DNA of 25,201 nucleotides from a virus (IMGVR_UViG_3300044613_001132:1-25201), one strand, 5' to 3'; positions 6,392 through 13,470 are shown, counted from the first letter of the stretch. Notes: generated from the sequence alone by a model not told the origin. Translations and numbers: made by a program.

Positions 6392-8703
6392 CGATACTCC
6401 TGAGCCAAGATAATCACATCTTCTATTTTACGCCCATACCACTCATCTATACCTAATCCTTTAAGAATTGCGAGCGCACCATCTCGCGTTTCTGGGTCCA
6501 CAACAATTGAATGAATGTCTTTTGTATCGACTGCATCCTGAAACATAACTTCAGCACGACCACTAGGGCTTGTAAGTTCTTCAATATAGTTCAAGTTCTC
6601 TCTGTTGTACCCATTAAAGTAACGACCAAAGTATTTAGGATTCTTTACTCCATAACTATCACCAGCGTATGCAAACCAGTCAGTACGGCGTAGTAGATTC
6701 TCAGGATTAAAAACAATTGTTCCTGAGAAACGACCTGCATCATCTAATCCTTTTGTAGTAGGTCGAATAAAAACATAATCAGCGCCACCTGTTTTAACAT
6801 CTTCTGCTTCAGAGATACCCATACCGCCAGTTCCGCGACCTTTTCGCTGAACATTGGAAAGAAGTTTGGCGTTACCGATAAAGAAGTTTGCAATTCTTTG
6901 GTTCTTTTCATCTTGAGGTATGTCGTAAAGATAACCGCCAAGACTGTGAGTCATAGATTTAACGCCTGTGGTCTTAGCAAGTTCTTTAGCAACTCTTTCA
7001 GGTAAAAGGAAGCGCAAAGCACCGTCAGCATCTAGTTCTGTTACAACTTCATCTAAAGTAAAGCCATAGGTTTTAGTGATTAAATCAATTTGCTTTTTAA
7101 TTTCGATAGGGGCTTTAGTAAGAGTGCTACCGAACTTTGGAGTAAATAAACTAATGATGCGTGCTTGTTTCATGTTCTCAATATCAACATCAGACGGCAA
7201 GCGGTTTGCAGTAACTCCTAGTTCTTTCATAACCGCTTCTATTTGAACTGGAGTCGCTCGCCCCGGAATCATTACTCGAACCATTCCATCGTAAGCGTAA
7301 GCCTCTTTAGATACTACAACCCGAATAGCAGTTCCGTTAGGCATATACCGAGTAAAAGTTTTAGAGGATAAATCTTCATCAACAAAAGAAGCGCCTCCTT
7401 CAGTTGAGTTATAAACAGTTCTGCGAAGGGTATGTCGTTCTGATACATCGGAAGGGATTTCTGCAAAAGTTATTTTCTTTCCTGCTTTTCTATCAATAAG
7501 TAAGAAAGCATCAGCCTTACTCCACATACCATCGTCTTTTGCTATCGACTTTTCTGCGGCTTGAGTTAATCTCGTTTTAGCAGAATCAGTAAGTTTCATT
7601 CTTATTTCAGTATGAGGTGTGCCATTAAAAATAACTGCTTCAGTAGTTACATTTAGGTTTTCAATTTGTCCTGCATCGTATTGAAAAGTGCTTACTCCTG
7701 AGGCTCTGTTATGCGCTTCATCTATTGCGTCTTGTGGTGCTTTCAAATTACCAATCGGAATGGTTGGTAGTAATGGCATTGGAATATCAATAACAGGTGG
7801 GGCTACTTTTGCTGGAGCCATAAAGGATTGCGCCAACGCTGAATCGGGTTCTAATAAAGTCGTAGTACAACGACACATGATATGTGCTGGCTCTCTATAA
7901 ACTCCATTAGGAAAAGGTTCGTTCCATACAACAGACTTACCATTCATTGGACCACAAATCTCACAAGTGCGTTCATCACTAGAAGCAGACCAACGCTTCA
8001 TAGATTTAGGGTGCGCCCAACCTTGTTCAATTGCTTGTTCAAATCCAAGCCAGCGTCCATGTGCTTCTGCCATAGCAATTTCTTGGCGAGCAATCATTTG
8101 ACTTCTATACTTAATCATTTTTTTATACTGAGCGTCAATCATCTTTGCCGCTTGTTGTTCAGTAATAGTTCTAGCCGCTACCTTTTCTGCTAGACCACTT
8201 TCAAACTTTGCAAAACTCATAGCCTGTCGGTCATTAAGTCCAATAAAACGAGAAAGTTTTCTTGCTGTATCTCTAACTGTTACTCCTTGAGTAAAAGACT
8301 CAGCAACAGTCGTGCGAATAATGTTTCTCATATTATCCGTAACCGCAGTTACTAATTGAGCAGATTGATTCTTAGCCCACTCAATAGTTCTAGGGTCTGT
8401 GTAATCGAATCTCCCTTTGAATCCAACTTTAGGAAATCCAGTTCCAATACTGTCTTGAATTACTTGTCCAAAAGTAGAGGCAGTTTGATTTAAAGTTTCT
8501 GCTGTCGAATCCCAAGGGAATGCTTCAACAACTCTTTCTACATTTCGAGCGGCAAGTGCTTCTTGAACAGCATTAGACATAGCCGCAGTTTCAGCATCGG
8601 CAGTATGAGTGCGAATTATTCTTGCGACTTCTTGTTCCATTGGAGTCAAAGGAACATTAGGGCGTGGTTCGTCTTGACGACTTGCCTTTATAACTAAAGG
8701 CAT
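6388..8703 (-). CDS. MuF-like head morphogenesis protein with long C-terminal extension
   Basis: A 771-residue protein. Residues about 110-285 form the MuF domain: helical segments (SRFIGLNDRQAMSFAKFESG) and a terminal zinc-like site, CEIC (247, 250) followed by H274 and CRC (277, 279). MuF proteins bind the portal and enter the capsid in small numbers. Residues about 300-771 are an extension: a linker, a mixed domain (about 350-520), and a C-terminal domain (about 590-771) containing GGADYVFIRP (639-648), LLRRTDWFAYAGDSYG (670-685) and RAEVMF (716-721) followed by DIHSIVVD. The extension resembles ones I recall from actinophages; MuF proteins are known carriers of C-terminal toxins, including ADP-ribosyltransferase-like ones. 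It directly follows the portal gene (TAAATG). Confidence 0.82.
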   Translation of the reverse strand: MPLVIKASRQDEPRPNVPLTPMEQEVARIIRTHTADAETAAMSNAVQEALAARNVERVVEAFPWDSTAETLNQTASTFGQVIQDSIGTGFPKVGFKGRFDYTDPRTIEWAKNQSAQLVTAVTDNMRNIIRTTVAESFTQGVTVRDTARKLSRFIGLNDRQAMSFAKFESGLAEKVAARTITEQQAAKMIDAQYKKMIKYRSQMIARQEIAMAEAHGRWLGFEQAIEQGWAHPKSMKRWSASSDERTCEICGPMNGKSVVWNEPFPNGVYREPAHIMCRCTTTLLEPDSALAQSFMAPAKVAPPVIDIPMPLLPTIPIGNLKAPQDAIDEAHNRASGVSTFQYDAGQIENLNVTTEAVIFNGTPHTEIRMKLTDSAKTRLTQAAEKSIAKDDGMWSKADAFLLIDRKAGKKITFAEIPSDVSERHTLRRTVYNSTEGGASFVDEDLSSKTFTRYMPNGTAIRVVVSKEAYAYDGMVRVMIPGRATPVQIEAVMKELGVTANRLPSDVDIENMKQARIISLFTPKFGSTLTKAPIEIKKQIDLITKTYGFTLDEVVTELDADGALRFLLPERVAKELAKTTGVKSMTHSLGGYLYDIPQDEKNQRIANFFIGNAKLLSNVQRKGRGTGGMGISEAEDVKTGGADYVFIRPTTKGLDDAGRFSGTIVFNPENLLRRTDWFAYAGDSYGVKNPKYFGRYFNGYNRENLNYIEELTSPSGRAEVMFQDAVDTKDIHSIVVDPETRDGALAILKGLGIDEWYGRKIEDVIILAQEYR

Positions 8704-9975
8704 TTAGTCCACCATATTCTCCGCTGGAGGCAATGAAGCCTGTTCACGGAGATAAGCCTCTAACTTCTCGTCAGGCATTAGCGCACCAGCGCCAACAAGT
8801 TTCTGAACATAGTCGCCAAGTTCTCCCAAATCTACTGAAGATACTTCTCCATAAGTTAGGTAAGGGCAAAGTTCTGTATTCATTCCGTTTAACTTTAGAA
8901 GTCTTGGGATTGCGTATTGATTCATAACTTCAGCAATAGATTTAGCAATTGCTTCGACACTCATAGTCCACAAATCCATCTTTTGTGAACCAAGAGCAAA
9001 TGAACCTACTTGTTCGTGTCCAAGAAGAATAAAGTCTGAAAGAACAGACATAGAAATTCGTTGGTCATAACGAGAAATGATTTTATCTGTATCAAACTGA
9101 CGAGAGCCGCCTGATGAAAGAAGTTCTAAAGAGAACATTTCATTATTATTCTCGTCATACATCTTAGGGAAGATAACGCCTTCTTGTTCATTACGCTTAA
9201 TGTTCTGAACGATTTGAGTAATCTCAGCCAATACTGCTTGTTGTGCCGCAGTTGCACCACTTGAAAGATACTCAGGTGGAACCTTTGCAACAGGAAGTCC
9301 TGCTAAGTCACGCTCGATACCGATTGCTTCGATTTCTTCGATACGGCGCTTGTAATACCAAGGACGGAAACAGTTACGAAGTAATGAACGACCTTCAGGG
9401 TTGTTCTTATTTACAGTTGTGCGAAATAGCAATCCTTTATCAATAGGAATCTCTCTGAAGCCGCCACCTGTTGGGTCAATCTGACGGAATCCTTGAATGC
9501 CGCCATCTTGGTCCATCATCCAGTTGTTAAGAGTTTCTTGTGAACGAATTGGGAACTTGCGCCAACCAATCTTTCCATCTGAATGCTTTGACCTACGCTT
9601 AGGGTCTTCAACATCGCCACCACGAATCTTGTAAACAATTTCGTGAAATGAGAATCCGTAAATAAGCATTGAAAGAATTGATGCGAGTGTTTGGTCCCAA
9701 GAGTCGCTCATATCTTCTAAGCACTCGTCAATAAAGTTTGCTAGTTCTTCTGCCTCAGGTGAATCATCAAGAGGGTCAATTCGCCATTCAAGACGAAGAA
9801 TAACTTTTTCAATAGCATAAAGAATCGAACCGATTACTGGGTCGTTGTCTGCCATCTCTCGATAGACAAGAAGTCCTCTGCGACCACGAAGTTGATTTAA
9901 AAATTCTTCTGTGATGAAACCGCCACTACGGCGCAGACCAGTAGTACCTAATTCATTTAAGTCAGGTCTTGGCAT
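8704..9975 (-). CDS. Portal protein (DUF935-like)
   Basis: A 423-residue portal protein. Recognisable features are YREMADNDPVIGSILYAIEK (38-57), LEWRIDPLDD, DSWDQTLASILSMLIYGFSFHEIVYK (about 91-116), a basic stem-like region (YYKRRIEEIEAIGIERDLAGLPVAKVP) and SDFILLGHEQVGSFALGSQ near residue 320. These match DUF935-type portals, which form the dodecameric ring at one capsid vertex through which TerL pumps DNA. It lies next to the MuF gene as usual, but 8.5 kb from the terminase genes. A GTAGGATTC ribosome site lies 6-9 nt before the ATG. Confidence 0.9.
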   Translation of the reverse strand: MPRPDLNELGTTGLRRSGGFITEEFLNQLRGRRGLLVYREMADNDPVIGSILYAIEKVILRLEWRIDPLDDSPEAEELANFIDECLEDMSDSWDQTLASILSMLIYGFSFHEIVYKIRGGDVEDPKRRSKHSDGKIGWRKFPIRSQETLNNWMMDQDGGIQGFRQIDPTGGGFREIPIDKGLLFRTTVNKNNPEGRSLLRNCFRPWYYKRRIEEIEAIGIERDLAGLPVAKVPPEYLSSGATAAQQAVLAEITQIVQNIKRNEQEGVIFPKMYDENNNEMFSLELLSSGGSRQFDTDKIISRYDQRISMSVLSDFILLGHEQVGSFALGSQKMDLWTMSVEAIAKSIAEVMNQYAIPRLLKLNGMNTELCPYLTYGEVSSVDLGELGDYVQKLVGAGALMPDEKLEAYLREQASLPPAENMVD

Positions 9976-9984
9976 AGTTGAATC

Positions 9985-10128
9985 CTACTCACTTGGCTTC
10001 GTCATCTTAGAGATTAAGGATAGTGCCTCGTCCGAAGAAAAACCCCCCTCGAGTAGCGATTTATAGATTTCGTGCAATCTAATTGCCGATACCACAAGAG
10101 GGGTTAATTCTTCAGATTGGATTTCCAT
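9985..10128 (-). CDS. Small protein (47 residues) upstream of portal
   Basis: An ORF of 47 codons beginning MEIQSEELTPLVVSAIRLHE and ending TKPSE. It is helical and amphipathic, with an acidic start and an EGGFSSDEALSLISK segment. It ends 9 nt before the portal start and contains that gene's ribosome site. The gap between SSB and portal is otherwise empty and the reading frame is protein-like, so I consider it real. A hairpin directly upstream (10130-10157) contains its GGAAGGA ribosome site. Function unknown. Confidence 0.65.
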   Translation of the reverse strand: MEIQSEELTPLVVSAIRLHEIYKSLLEGGFSSDEALSLISKMTKPSE

Positions 10129-10129
10129 A

Positions 10130-10157
10130 TTACGAAAGGATAACAGTCCTTCCGTAA
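10130..10157 (-). repeat. Inverted repeat abutting a start codon
   Basis: On the minus strand TTACGGAAGGA and TCCTTTCGTAA form an 11-bp stem with one mismatch and a 6-nt loop, immediately before the ATG at 10128. The stem contains the only purine-rich ribosome site available. There is no U-tract, so it is not a good terminator for SSB; it may control translation or be an operator. Confidence 0.55.
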
Positions 10158-10166
10158 TTAATTTTC

Positions 10167-10628
10167 TTAAAAGGGTGGAATGTCGTCAGATGGCGTTGTC
10201 GCCCAACCGCCACCTTTAGAAGTTACTCCTTGAGACCAAGGGTCGTCATTTGTAGTTGCGACTTTGGCTTGAGCATATCTTTCTACTTTTGCAGTTGCTC
10301 GAGATAATGAAACGGCTACCTTTGTGGCAGTTACTTCAATACGAGAACGAGTTTCTCCTGTGTTCTTATCTTGCCAAGAAGTCGTATAAGCCTTACCGAA
10401 AATAATTACTTCATCGCCTTTACCAATTGTGTCGGCTACATTCTCGGCTTGCTTATCCCAAACAATAATGTTCCAAAAGGTAGTGTTCTTTGAATCCCAA
10501 TTACCTTCAGGGGTTTTAAATCTTTCAGCGGTGGCTACCGAGAACTTCGCTACGGCTTTGCCTTGTGGAGTGAACTTAAGTTCTACATCGGCGGTTAAAT
10601 TGCCGACAATTGTTACTGGTACGGACAT
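10167..10628 (-). CDS. ssb: Single-stranded DNA-binding protein
   Basis: A 153-residue protein with a bacterial SSB-type OB fold: VTIVGNLTADVELKFTPQG (5-23), AKFSVATAERF, FWNIIVWDKQAENVADTIGKGDEVII and an ARSRIEVTA-like last strand (SRIEVTATKV). A short linker (about 110-147) leads to the acidic DDIPPF tip, which in bacterial SSBs recruits replication and repair partners. It would coat ssDNA during phage replication. The RBS is AAAAGGAAACAA before the ATG. It follows whiB and lies upstream of the portal. Confidence 0.95.
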   Translation of the reverse strand: MSVPVTIVGNLTADVELKFTPQGKAVAKFSVATAERFKTPEGNWDSKNTTFWNIIVWDKQAENVADTIGKGDEVIIFGKAYTTSWQDKNTGETRSRIEVTATKVAVSLSRATAKVERYAQAKVATTNDDPWSQGVTSKGGGWATTPSDDIPPF

Positions 10629-10654
10629 TTGTTTCCTTTTCTTCTAGCGAGATA

Positions 10655-10667
10655 GTGCCTAAGGCAC
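10655..10667. repeat. 13-nt perfect palindrome between whiB and ssb
   Basis: GTGCCT and AGGCAC around a single central base, in the 41-nt gap after the WhiB stop and before the SSB ribosome site. The small size and symmetry suit a protein-binding site better than a terminator. Confidence 0.4.
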
Positions 10668-10669
10668 GA

Positions 10670-10984
10670 TTAGTTTGGTAAGAAGTGAGCGAAAGCCTTC
10701 ATTAATTTATAAGGCTCTATCTCATCTCTTTTTTGTATTGCTTTTCTTTCTTTTTCATCTGTGCCACCCCATATACCTTCAACATCTGTGCCGATTGCAT
10801 AAGTGCGACAAGCCAACTGTACGGGACAGGTCCGACAAAGTCCTTTAGCGATTTCAGTAATTTTTATGAAGTTGTTATTTCGTTCAGGAAAGAATAATTC
10901 AGGGTCGGTTATGGCACAAGGTTCATAACCAGTTGTTGATGGATAAGGCGGTGGAGATGATTTCACAGATTGCGTCCGAGCCAC
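10670..10984 (-). CDS. whiB: WhiB-like iron-sulphur transcription regulator
   Basis: A 104-residue Wbl protein. It has the four cluster cysteines, C23 (in CAITDPELFFP), C50, C53 and C59 (LCRTCPVQLAC), followed by the GIWGGT turn (70-75) and a basic KERKAIQKR tail. Wbl proteins bind a [4Fe-4S] cluster and the primary sigma factor to modulate transcription in Actinobacteria; many actinophages carry one, which is the best host clue here. The start is GTG and lies inside the preceding membrane-protein gene, so translation is probably coupled. It may reprogramme host or phage transcription; targets are unknown. Confidence 0.93.
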   Translation of the reverse strand: MARTQSVKSSPPPYPSTTGYEPCAITDPELFFPERNNNFIKITEIAKGLCRTCPVQLACRTYAIGTDVEGIWGGTDEKERKAIQKRDEIEPYKLMKAFAHFLPN

Positions 10985-11085
10985 ATAACAAAGATAAGTG
11001 CTAACGGAACTAATATCAAAATTGGAGGGAAGTAACCTAATCCGTTCTCAAGATACGAATACATTGAGCCGACAGCAGTTCCCAT
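10963..11085 (-). CDS. Small membrane protein (40 residues)
   Basis: An ORF of 40 codons, beginning MGTAVGSMYSYLENGLGYF and continuing with one hydrophobic segment (PPILILVPLALIFVMWLG, about 20-37). The start is 2 nt after the XapX-like stop, and its end overlaps the WhiB start by 22 nt. It is a single-pass membrane peptide of unknown function; location and overlaps support translation. A holin-like or regulatory role is conceivable but not shown. Confidence 0.6.
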   Translation of the reverse strand: MGTAVGSMYSYLENGLGYFPPILILVPLALIFVMWLGRNL

Positions 11086-11087
11086 TA

Positions 11088-11246
11088 CTAATTCCAAAGA
11101 AAATTAATAAATACGAGTCCAAGCCATATACCAACTACGCCTGCAATTCCAGCGGCGTTATTAGGAGCAGGGATTGGAAACTTTAACAATGCAAAGATTG
11201 CACCGACCGCTACTCCAGTTGTTAAACTAAGGATTATCGCCTTCAT
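11088..11246 (-). CDS. XapX-like small membrane protein
   Basis: A 52-residue protein, starting MKAIILSLTTGVAVGAIFAL, with two hydrophobic segments (about 3-20 and 31-50) separated by LKFPIPAPNNAAG. This matches the XapX/DUF1427 pattern (two short helices with a SPAP-like turn). I chose the internal ATG at 11246, because the longer frame to 11312 lies inside the upstream gene. It overlaps that gene by 20 nt. XapX proteins have no settled function and occur in bacteria and phages. Confidence 0.68.
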   Translation of the reverse strand: MKAIILSLTTGVAVGAIFALLKFPIPAPNNAAGIAGVVGIWLGLVFINFLWN

Positions 11247-11496
11247 TTGGTACTCCGTTTTCCATGTAATGTTGCATCGTTCCACTATCGATAGCGTGTT
11301 GCAACATTCCATTCTTTCGCCAGATTGGTAGTTCTGGCTCTGTGTGAGTACTAAACCAGAGATTTCCTTCGCTGTCCATCCACTCGCTGATTAATAGCCA
11401 AGAGGTGCACATCGCTCCTTCTTTGTCGAGAAGGGTTGCGAGACTGTGAACAGCATTATTGACCGCGTCTAATTTTGCTTCTGCTTCGTTGTCCAT
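11227..11496 (-). CDS. Hypothetical acidic protein
   Basis: An 89-residue protein: an N-terminal helix (NEAEAKLDAVNNAVHSLATLL), then a Trp-rich region (CTSWLLISEWMDSEGNLWFST) that looks like a small beta unit. I do not recognise a family with confidence. The RBS GAGAAGGG sits about 7 nt before the ATG, and this segment is one arm of a 13-bp inverted repeat whose other arm is at codons 20-24. It heads the string leading to XapX, membrane protein and WhiB. Confidence 0.65.
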   Translation of the reverse strand: MDNEAEAKLDAVNNAVHSLATLLDKEGAMCTSWLLISEWMDSEGNLWFSTHTEPELPIWRKNGMLQHAIDSGTMQHYMENGVPNEGDNP

Positions 11497-11511
11497 AACA
11501 ACCCTTCTCGA
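11426..11511 (-). repeat. 13-bp inverted repeat pairing a ribosome site with its own coding sequence
   Basis: TCGAGAAGGGTTG (minus strand, 11499-11511) is perfectly complementary to CAACCCTTCTCGA (11426-11438). The first arm contains the GAGAAGGG ribosome site of the gene starting at 11496; the second lies at codons 20-24. The mRNA could fold to hide the ribosome site. Confidence 0.6.
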
Positions 11512-11533
11512 TAAGAAAAGAGTAACTTATAGT

Positions 11534-11644
11534 TCAGCCTTTTTGTTTCTTATAGCGGTTATCAATTATGTCGCAGACCACACACTCTTGGTCGTCATAA
11601 AGCCACTCACCGCACTTACAACGATGAACTTTAGAATCAGCCAT
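11534..11644 (-). CDS. Zinc-ribbon-like micro-protein (36 residues)
   Basis: An ORF of 36 codons beginning MADSKVHRCKCGEWLYDDQE and ending in KKQKG, with C9, C11, C21 and C24 in a zinc-ribbon-like arrangement (CxC...CxxC). The start overlaps the end of the upstream gene by 8 nt and has no ribosome site of its own, suggesting coupled translation. It is followed by a 37-nt gap before the next gene. Small zinc-ribbon proteins in phages often modulate host proteins, but no partner can be named. Confidence 0.6.
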   Translation of the reverse strand: MADSKVHRCKCGEWLYDDQECVVCDIIDNRYKKQKG

Positions 11645-11891
11645 TATTAGGTTTTAATGTATCTGATATTGCCATCATTACGCCAACAACAAAAGGTTGC
11701 ATTTCTGAAGGCTCGACTTGAGTGGCTAAAAAGTTAATGTGCTTGCTAACAGATTTAAGAGCGGCTTCTGCTTCCTCGATATACGAAATCTGCACAGTAG
11801 GAGGCAAGTCTTCGAAATGAGGAAGTCCATCTTTGCCAGCGTATTCATAGATAGAGCGAGCAACATCATGGACGATAAATGGAATAGCCAT
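11637..11891 (-). CDS. Hypothetical helical protein
   Basis: An 84-residue protein rich in helix (HDVARSIYEYAGKDG, ISYIEEAEAALKSVSKHINFLA, MQPFVVGVMMAISDTL). The DLPPTVQISYIEEAEAAL stretch resembles many small actinophage proteins of unknown role. It follows the HslV-like gene by 5 nt and overlaps the zinc-ribbon micro-protein at its end. No obvious ribosome site precedes it closely (AAAAAGG is about 20 nt away). Confidence 0.6.
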   Translation of the reverse strand: MAIPFIVHDVARSIYEYAGKDGLPHFEDLPPTVQISYIEEAEAALKSVSKHINFLATQVEPSEMQPFVVGVMMAISDTLKPNNG

Positions 11892-11896
11892 AAAGA

Positions 11897-12451
11897 TTAT
11901 TTTACAGCCTTTTTCTTTAAAGTTGGTTTCTTTTGAGTATGAAAAGTAAATGGCGGTGCGGTGTATGGGTCTATGTCTGAAGCAATTTGTAATGCAGTTG
12001 GAATGTCTGCCTTTGCTTTAAGTGCGCCAATTGCCAAAGAAGAACCTGAACCAATTCCATAGATTCCGGCGGAGTCTAAGCAAACGGACAAATCATCACT
12101 TACTTCAAACACTTCTCCTTCAATAGCAATTAAGAAAGCAAACTTGGTTTCATCATCTTCGGCATCCCATTTGTATTCATTATCTTTAAAACTCTTTTTT
12201 AAGGAAGGAATAACTACTGAAATCATAAAGTGGTAAAGGTCTTTCTTGTCTGCAACAGTAGGGATAGGCGGTTCCCATATATGTTGAACAATGTCGCAAG
12301 CCGCCACTTCACCACTTCCAGCAATCATGTATGGACCAGTAGTGGTTACTTTGACCATCTTTGGGTGGTTGTATTTCTTGTCGGCAGTAACAAGAGAATC
12401 AGAACCCATAACTACGCCATCAGCGAATTGGACAGCAACGATTGTGGTCAT
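11897..12451 (-). CDS. HslV/proteasome-beta-like Ntn-hydrolase (threonine peptidase)
   Basis: A 184-residue protein beginning MTTIVAVQFADGVVMGSDS. If the initiator Met is removed, the exposed Thr is residue 1, Asp falls at 17 (GSDS) and Lys at 33 (KMVKV): the exact catalytic triad spacing of proteasome beta subunits and HslV. GIGSGSSLAIGALKA (about 133-147) matches the conserved GSG loop near Ser129. There is no propeptide, as in HslV. The C-terminus is a Lys-rich tail (KKPTLKKKAVK). No HslU-like ATPase is visible. It may form a barrel peptidase that remodels virion or host proteins. No clear ribosome site precedes the ATG; an in-frame stop lies 12 codons upstream with no better start between. 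Confidence 0.85.
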   Translation of the reverse strand: MTTIVAVQFADGVVMGSDSLVTADKKYNHPKMVKVTTTGPYMIAGSGEVAACDIVQHIWEPPIPTVADKKDLYHFMISVVIPSLKKSFKDNEYKWDAEDDETKFAFLIAIEGEVFEVSDDLSVCLDSAGIYGIGSGSSLAIGALKAKADIPTALQIASDIDPYTAPPFTFHTQKKPTLKKKAVK

Positions 12452-12523
12452 GCTTGGAAGTCTAAAAGATAAATCCCTTAAAAGTCCCTAGCGACTCCAT
12501 AATTCAAAAAACTGAACTGAAGT

Positions 12524-12973
12524 TTAGTACCAGCGGTTGATTTCCCAAAAGGCTTTTGCCTTGCAAGGGGAGCCGTATCGATGCTTGATGTAGTTGAGTC
12601 CCCAAGTAATTTGAGCAACTGGGTCGGTTTGGAAGGCGTGTATCTCTGCCTTTGAGTTCTTACTCATGTGGCGTTGAGGGATTCCGTGGTCTTTAGTTGG
12701 CGATGAAGCCTTGTAGTTCCACGCTGACTCTTTACCCCACATCCAGTTAAGACACTTCCACTCTTTGGAAGTTATCCAACCGAAGTCGTCTAGTTTGCTT
12801 TTAGCAAGTTTGCGAGCCTGCTCAGGGTTGAGTCCAGTCGGCTCAACTTTCTTGACTACAACAGGAGCCTTTACTACGACTTGTTCTTGATTGAAGTAGC
12901 CACCAATTCCGATTCCGATAATTGTGGCGAGGATTGAAATAACAATAGGGTTTTCATATTTAGTGATGTTCAC
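12524..12973 (-). CDS. Membrane-anchored lysozyme/transglycosylase-like protein
   Basis: A 149-residue protein: a cytoplasmic N-terminus, one membrane segment (about 9-26, IVISILATIIGIGIGGYF), a linker with VVVKAPVVVKKVEP, and an SLT/lysozyme-like domain. The latter has WMWGKESAW (Glu82 as likely catalytic acid), HGIPQ (96-100), PVAQITWGLNYIKHRYGSPC (118-137) and a terminal WY. This pattern is familiar from actinobacterial soluble lytic transglycosylases and Rpf-like enzymes that cleave peptidoglycan. It could act in lysis or in wall penetration. It begins with GTG and lacks its own ribosome site, so it appears coupled to the tiny ORF ending at 12960. Confidence 0.8.
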   Translation of the reverse strand: MNITKYENPIVISILATIIGIGIGGYFNQEQVVVKAPVVVKKVEPTGLNPEQARKLAKSKLDDFGWITSKEWKCLNWMWGKESAWNYKASSPTKDHGIPQRHMSKNSKAEIHAFQTDPVAQITWGLNYIKHRYGSPCKAKAFWEINRWY

Positions 12974-13019
12974 CGTTCACCAATCGACGGAGTTCTTCCA
13001 ATCTTGCTTGTTGGGTCAC
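12960..13019 (-). CDS. Possible tiny ORF coupled to the lysozyme-like gene
   Basis: A frame from GTG at 13019 encodes 19 residues (starting TQQARLEELRRL after the initiator). The same frame is open back to 13097 and reads as protein-like sequence (SARQSHWRRAKVLQPEGTFI) but contains no ATG, GTG or TTG before 13019. It overlaps the GTG start of the lysozyme-like gene, which has no ribosome site of its own. It could be a leader peptide, a remnant of a longer gene, or chance. Low confidence. Confidence 0.25.
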   Translation of the reverse strand: MTQQARLEELRRLVNGEHH

Positions 13020-13124
13020 AAGTCGAAGTATGAAAGTGCCTTCGGGTTGAAGGACTTTTGCTCTACGCCAATGGCTTTGGCGAGCGCTGACTATCTTTTA
13101 CAACCCTAGAATTCTAGCAGTTGT

Positions 13125-13445
13125 TTAAAGACTGAATGTATCTTCTAATCGATAGTCGCCAATTTCAACTACATCATGTCCATGAGCCATCTCTTGTGCT
13201 TTGTGTATTGCATAAGCAAGTGAGCGTGCTTCATCAACAGGTAAATGAAATCGACTTAATGTTTCGTGTACTGCTTTGAGGCAAAGTTCTCCGCCTTCAG
13301 TTTTTAGAACAGCAACAGTTGTCTGCGTGTCGTTATCGTAAGCGGCATTAGCGACTTGTGTGTGGTTCTGTAAAAGGCGTTGCAAAGTTTCTACACCACC
13401 AAGTAAATCAAGTGATGGAACGGCAGTTGTCGAGTACAAGGTCAT
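13125..13445 (-). CDS. Hypothetical protein behind a hairpin-embedded ribosome site
   Basis: A 106-residue protein, beginning MTLYSTTAVPSLDLLGGVET, of mixed alpha/beta character (TVAVLKTEGGELCLKAVHETL, DEARSLAYAIHKAQEMAHGHD). I recognise no family. The start at 13445 is preferred over the upstream ATG at 13466 because CAAGGAGG lies 8 nt before it. That ribosome site is the loop and arm of a near-perfect inverted repeat (13443-13470). Confidence 0.65.
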   Translation of the reverse strand: MTLYSTTAVPSLDLLGGVETLQRLLQNHTQVANAAYDNDTQTTVAVLKTEGGELCLKAVHETLSRFHLPVDEARSLAYAIHKAQEMAHGHDVVEIGDYRLEDTFSL

Positions 13446-13470
13446 TATGCTTCCTCCTTGGAACATAATG
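13443..13470 (-). promoter_or_regulatory. Inverted repeat enclosing the ribosome site and start codon
   Basis: On the minus strand CATTATGTTCC and GGAAGCATAATG pair with a single bulged G, leaving AAGGA as the loop. The second arm ends exactly with the ATG of the gene at 13445. The mRNA could fold with the start codon in the stem; the DNA could also be an operator. Confidence 0.55.

Noticed and set aside
12452-12523. N-terminal propeptide or promoter for the HslV-like gene
   Set aside because: The frame upstream of the ATG is open for only about 12 codons with no start codon, so a proteasome-type propeptide is unlikely. TTGAAT-18-TTTTAA is too weak to list as a promoter.
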